The notes under the pieces: model-generated
Databases searched by the model: none
Told to the model about the DNA's origin: nothing
The model's input: the letters and a program-made list of their open reading frames with translations, nothing else
Assembly (NCBI GenBank): GCA_030429445.1
Contig: JAUIFG010000009.1
Coordinates: 1 to 42,971, forward strand
Direction: 5' to 3'
From: a bacterium
Lineage (GTDB): Bacteria; Patescibacteriota; Saccharimonadia; Saccharimonadales; Saccharimonadaceae
Length of the DNA: 42,971 nt
Position numbers and translations under genes: made by a program
Shown: piece after piece, positions 40,065 to 42,971 of the stretch
How positions within the stretch are numbered: position 1 is the stretch's first letter
Layout: every line of letters starts with the position of its first letter

Positions 40065-40649
40065 ATGAATCATCACGAGCGACCAACAAATAGATATTTT
40101 CATCGAGTTGAGACTAATCCCAACAACCCTTGTCCACCCGAAATTCTAAAACATATCATTGGTATCAGAGTTACCTACTTCACTTTTAGTGGTAATGACC
40201 TCGAGGGAGTAATCGAGGTCCACAAGGATCTCGAACAGGATGTCAAAGATTTCTTTGCCCTCGCATACGACCTAGGCTTTCCTTTGAGCAGAGTATCCCC
40301 CGCGAGCAAAGCAACCACTCCTTTTGATGAAGACAGGATTATTGAACAAAATATTTCATCAGGTTTTAATTACCAGACACCTTCTACTGATGACAAACCA
40401 TCCGCTCATGCTCTTGGTCGAGCAATAGATGTCAATCCAGGAATGAACCCTCGTTACCTCTATGACCCGAGTGGTAACTTCATCGATTCAAAACCAGATG
40501 AATGGCGATATTATACTGGAGCAGCTGGAACACTCAACTCTGACCATGCACTTGTAGCACTAATGCGCTCTCGTAATTGGAGATGGGGTGGCGATCAAAC
40601 ACCAGAGAATGGGTCTGTTGAACTGTGTCACTTTGAAAAACCTGAATAG
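40065..40649 (+). CDS. M15-family peptidase (D-Ala-D-Ala carboxypeptidase / L-Ala-D-Glu endopeptidase-like)
   Basis: A 194-residue protein with the M15 zinc signature: SAHALGRAIDVNP (SxHxxGxAxD) and the C-terminal WRWGGDQ...CHFEK, which supplies the second His. Such enzymes cut peptide bonds in peptidoglycan stems and include CwlK and phage endolysins. There is no signal peptide, so export would need another route, or it acts on recycled muropeptides. The conserved D is present, so it should be active. It ends at the msrB stop with no gap (convergent). Confidence 0.88.
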   Translation: MNHHERPTNRYFHRVETNPNNPCPPEILKHIIGIRVTYFTFSGNDLEGVIEVHKDLEQDVKDFFALAYDLGFPLSRVSPASKATTPFDEDRIIEQNISSGFNYQTPSTDDKPSAHALGRAIDVNPGMNPRYLYDPSGNFIDSKPDEWRYYTGAAGTLNSDHALVALMRSRNWRWGGDQTPENGSVELCHFEKPE

Positions 40650-41042
40650 TTATTTCTTTGGTTCAAACTTCAGGCTAAGAGAATTGATGCAATATCGCTG
40701 ATCAGTCGGTGCATCTAATCCCTCGCCAGAAAATACATGTCCCAGGTGACTTCCGCAGGTTGCGCACGTCACCTCTGTTCGTGACATTCCCAACGAATCG
40801 TCGGCTGACAAAACAACCGTACCGGGAATTGCATCGTAAAAACTCGGCCAGCCACACTGCGCATCGAATTTTGTGTCGCTTTTGAATAATTTCGTATTAC
40901 ACGCTCCGCAACTATAACTACCCGGGTCAAATACACTATCATATTTACCACTAAAAGCCGGCTCCGTCCCCTTTTCGCGCAATACATGATACTGCTCGGG
41001 AGTTAGCTCATCTTGCCACTCGCTTTCGGTTTTATTCATCAT
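40650..41042 (-). CDS. msrB: Peptide-methionine (R)-S-oxide reductase
   Basis: From ATG 41042 the protein has 130 residues. It repairs methionine-R-sulfoxide in proteins. Catalytic Cys lies in RYCINSLSL; GWPSF and the zinc site CGAC...CATC are intact. The frame starts at ATG 41051, but that ATG is built from the TATAAT box; the box ends 7 bases before 41042, so the leaderless start is preferred. Confidence 0.95.
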   Translation of the reverse strand: MMNKTESEWQDELTPEQYHVLREKGTEPAFSGKYDSVFDPGSYSCGACNTKLFKSDTKFDAQCGWPSFYDAIPGTVVLSADDSLGMSRTEVTCATCGSHLGHVFSGEGLDAPTDQRYCINSLSLKFEPKK

Positions 41043-41049
41043 AGATACC

Positions 41050-41055
41050 ATTATA
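41050..41055 (-). promoter_or_regulatory. -10 box for leaderless msrB
   Basis: Minus strand TATAAT ending 7 bases before ATG 41042. The 16 bases from the box to the ATG match those of the kinase gene (34925-34940) at 15 positions. Confidence 0.6.
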
Positions 41056-41080
41056 CTTATCCCTTAATTGGTAAAAAGAA

Positions 41081-41482
41081 CTAACTCTTTTTATCCAAAC
41101 GATCCAACTTGAATATATGCACGACCCAATAAATAGCTAGTATCGTCGCAAAGAGTGTGATAATCGCCGACAATGCTGCTCCCCATGCAAAATCAGCTTG
41201 TCGTCCCCATAGATCAACATGCCATACGTTTGATTCTAATCGTCCCTGTGAACCAACAATGAACCGTACCAAAGGGGTAATAAAACTCTCAACAAGCGTC
41301 TTGACTGTCGCACCAACAGAAGCACCAATCGCCAAACCAACCGCCATACCGACGACGCCGTGGCTACGGATAAAATCAATGAACGCTATCGTTTGATTTT
41401 TTGATATATCCCCTGCTTTGCTTTTTGCTTTTTTTGCCCTTTCCCTAGCTCTTGCTACCCTTGTTGCTTCATCTTCCATCAT
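41081..41482 (-). CDS. mscL: Large-conductance mechanosensitive channel MscL
   Basis: A 133-residue MscL. A charged, basic N-terminus (1-33) is longer than usual; TM1 (VVGMAVGLAIGASVGATVKTLVESFITPL) has the small-residue gate, a periplasmic loop spans 75-98, and TM2 (AALSAIITLFATILAIYWVVHI) is followed by a short basic tail. It acts as an emergency osmotic valve. GGGAG lies upstream, so it is translated from a leader. Two adjacent ATGs are possible starts. Confidence 0.93.
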   Translation of the reverse strand: MMEDEATRVARARERAKKAKSKAGDISKNQTIAFIDFIRSHGVVGMAVGLAIGASVGATVKTLVESFITPLVRFIVGSQGRLESNVWHVDLWGRQADFAWGAALSAIITLFATILAIYWVVHIFKLDRLDKKS

Positions 41483-41527
41483 TATTCTCCCTGTTATCTA
41501 CTATTGTCATTCTACCTGAATTTATAA

Positions 41528-41690
41528 GTGGCTGGAAGGAAGTTAATTTTCCTACCAGCCACTATAGCGAGAGGCCCTGTTCAGGTGTCGCTATACGCAT
41601 ACTCATTGCCAGGATCGCTGTCCAACAGTATGCAGGTACGACCTCCCCAAAAAACAAAATCTCGCCGGTTTGGCGAGTTAGTTTTTTGGT
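41528..41690 (+). ncRNA. Candidate structured small RNA (orientation uncertain)
   Basis: Consecutive stems: GTGGCTGG/CCAGCCAC (41528-41535, 41555-41562) with an inner AGGAA/TTCCT; TATAGCGA/TCGCTATA (41563-41570, 41588-41595); GCATACT/AGTATGC (41597-41603, 41627-41633); AGGT/ACCT with a 3-base loop (41634-41644); then a terminator stem with a T tract. All four main stems are perfect. The order fits a ~160-base RNA on the plus strand ending at the terminator, but the promoter is weak; on the minus strand the same stems would form the mscL leader. I match no known RNA family. Confidence 0.45.
41651..41690. terminator. Bidirectional intrinsic terminator
   Basis: CTCGCC (41661-41666), loop GGTTT, GGCGAG (41672-41677), preceded by an A-rich tract and followed by TTAGTTTTTT. 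It would end argS transcription from one side and the candidate RNA from the other. Confidence 0.85.
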
Positions 41691-41807
41691 TTGGTTGGTT
41701 TTACACAAAAACTTAGCTCGCCGAAGCATCACCAATAATCACGAGAATGAGCCCTCGAGCGTCGATGATTTGGCGTGAAGCTATTGCTTTCATGTACCCC
41801 TAGATTA

Positions 41808-42971
41808 CTACATCTTTTCTGGAGCGACAATCCCCAAAATGCTTAATCCTGCCTTCAAAACATCGGCATACAGCGCTACCAACCCAACACGATGCCGCTC
41901 ATGGTCACTACCAATTACCTGATTCTTTTCATAATAGCGATTGAACTCTTGGGCTAGTTCGAATAAATAAGTGCAGACATGGTGTGGTTCAAGCGACAGC
42001 ATAGCCCGTTCGACTACCTCATGATATTCGCCAAGTTTTCGCACCAACGCCCGATCCTCGTCCCTAACTTCCTTTGGAGACTCGACTGTTCCATCGATTT
42101 TTTCCAATATGCTGCACGCACGCGCATGTGCATACTGCAAATAACTACCGGTGTTACCCGTCAAGCTAACCGCATCATTTACATCAAATATGACATCGCT
42201 ACCAATTTTTACCTTGAGGAATTGATAACGAAGTGCACCCGCTATGATTTCGTCAGTCGGCTTGCCGTTACGCGCCTCTATGGCATCCTTGAATTGATCA
42301 AACAACCAACCAATCTCAACAATGTCACCGTCACGACTGCTCATCTTGCCAGTCGTTAATTTTACAAGTCCAGTTGGAATGTTCACCGTTACGCCCTTTA
42401 ATGCGGGCATGCATAGTTCTGCCGCTGCAATAACTCCCTTAAAGTAGGCTCTTTGTTCGTCACCCGTCACAACATAGCTTTTCTTGGCATGAAAGTGCTC
42501 GTTTTTGAGTACCATCAACCCCAGATCACGCGCGCCATATAGACCATTACCGTTACTAGCAACAAATGCATTATCAAACGAACCATATTCGCTACCTTTG
42601 AACACTAGTGCACCATCCGATTCCTGAAAAACATCCGGTACATGTTCTTTGACAATTGGCACGCCACGCATATCAGCATCACTCTCCAAGAATCGCTTTT
42701 CAACCGGTATATTACCGAGCCGAGCGACAATTTTATCTATTTGTTCAAAGCTCCATGCCTTGCACATATCATATACTTGAGTATAAATATCCGATTCAGG
42801 CTCGAAGGATTGTTTTGCTAATGTATCAATTTCGGCTTTTGCAGCTTCATCTTCCTTGTAGGCTTTTGACCCCTCTATGTACATCTTTGACATAAAAGCA
42901 TTGCGTTCGTCTTTTGGAATCGCTTCAAGCTTGGTAATATCACCGTCAACGTAACGCAACAGGCTATACAT
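41808..42971 (-). CDS. argS: Arginyl-tRNA synthetase (partial, N-terminus off the window)
   Basis: The last 387 residues of a class I synthetase that charges tRNA-Arg. Visible: VKEHVPDVFQESDGALVFKG, a KMSKS-like TTGKMSSRDGDIV, VNDAVSLTGNTGSYLQYAHARACSI, and the C-terminal DALR anticodon-binding domain (LEPHHVCTYLFELAQEFNRYYEKNQV), ending LGIVAPEKM. The N-terminal additional domain and the HIGH motif lie beyond base 42971; the leading Met here is internal. Confidence 0.96.
   Translation of the reverse strand: MYSLLRYVDGDITKLEAIPKDERNAFMSKMYIEGSKAYKEDEAAKAEIDTLAKQSFEPESDIYTQVYDMCKAWSFEQIDKIVARLGNIPVEKRFLESDADMRGVPIVKEHVPDVFQESDGALVFKGSEYGSFDNAFVASNGNGLYGARDLGLMVLKNEHFHAKKSYVVTGDEQRAYFKGVIAAAELCMPALKGVTVNIPTGLVKLTTGKMSSRDGDIVEIGWLFDQFKDAIEARNGKPTDEIIAGALRYQFLKVKIGSDVIFDVNDAVSLTGNTGSYLQYAHARACSILEKIDGTVESPKEVRDEDRALVRKLGEYHEVVERAMLSLEPHHVCTYLFELAQEFNRYYEKNQVIGSDHERHRVGLVALYADVLKAGLSILGIVAPEKM

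Larger units (their letters stand above)
41483..41807. other. Noncoding block between mscL and argS
   Basis: 325 bases with no convincing gene. The left half (41528-41644) is a chain of perfect hairpins and 41651-41690 is a bidirectional terminator; both are listed separately. The right part (41691-41807) holds only a 26-codon frame (41713-41793, minus) with no family match. Confidence 0.6.

Noticed and set aside
41528-41650. SRP (4.5S) RNA, because GGAAGGAAG occurs in the first hairpin
   Set aside because: The conserved tetraloop and asymmetric loop of the SRP core could not be assembled around it.
41713-41793. 26-codon minus-strand frame after argS (MKAIASRQIIDARG...)
   Set aside because: Short, no family match and only a poorly spaced GGGG before it. 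Could be real, but not supportable.
1-42971. CRISPR array, insertion sequence, prophage or tRNA genes
   Set aside because: No spaced direct repeats, transposase, phage structural genes or cloverleaf with conserved T-loop were seen.
1-42971. Alternative genetic code (TGA as glycine), as in some CPR phyla
   Set aside because: TGA terminates several conserved genes at the expected C-terminus, for example pilM and holA.

Overview
This window is a gene-dense bacterial chromosome segment. It has no rRNA or tRNA genes, no insertion sequences and no CRISPR array that I can see. I infer a Patescibacteria/CPR organism, most likely Candidatus Saccharibacteria (TM7) or a close relative. The reasons are compact housekeeping genes with 1-8 base overlaps, type IV pilus genes of the PilM/PilN kind, a large secreted von Willebrand A protein, RNase J together with PNPase and oligoribonuclease, no biosynthetic pathway genes, and several core enzymes with unusually eroded cofactor sites. 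The genetic code is standard, since TGA is used as a stop. Assignment to a phylum is inference; no 16S gene is present.

Layout. Bases 1-5252 (minus strand) hold a pilus/adhesin operon: a TPR-like membrane protein, a tandem vWA surface protein, PilM and PilN (cut by the window edge). Bases 5370-7478 (plus) hold thymidine kinase, an FKBP-type PPIase and YchF. Bases 7481-8523 (minus) hold two type IV pilin-like genes. Bases 8589-11455 (minus) hold the rpsF-ssb-rpsR cluster followed by an S23/IVS-type four-helix-bundle gene, efp and tlyA. Bases 11604-15296 hold a hypothetical gene, a short-chain dehydrogenase and FtsK. Bases 15369-19093 hold RNase J, a MscS channel and a family-4-like uracil-DNA glycosylase. 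Bases 19175-23378 hold a membrane-anchored subtilase, PNPase and S15. Bases 23442-27815 hold a small hypothetical gene, TruB, a PIG-L/LmbE deacetylase, a degenerate DHH protein with a proline-rich tail, and S20 with a histone-like tail. Bases 27845-33413 (minus) hold HolA, MutM, a HAD protein, a membrane hypothetical and DNA polymerase I. Bases 33431-38383 hold a divergent sigma factor, a P-loop kinase, the housekeeping sigma factor and DnaG. Bases 38459-42971 hold a membrane protein, MmcQ/YjbR, Orn, an M15 peptidase, MsrB, MscL, a 325-base noncoding block rich in hairpins, and the C-terminal part of ArgS.

Main themes. (1) Many genes have a -10 box 6-9 bases before the start codon and no Shine-Dalgarno, which predicts leaderless mRNAs and corrects several start codons. 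Others (RNase J, PNPase, S18, S6, S20, the second pilin) have clear Shine-Dalgarno sites, so two initiation modes coexist. (2) Two unrelated divergent gene pairs (truB/PIG-L and orn/M15) are each separated by exactly 23 bases made of overlapping back-to-back -10 boxes. (3) Metal ligands are missing in enzymes that normally carry them: the DnaG zinc finger, the UDG iron-sulfur cluster and the DHH phosphoesterase motifs. (4) A second sigma factor has a rewritten -35 recognition helix. (5) A hairpin-rich noncoding block between mscL and argS is a candidate undescribed structured RNA.
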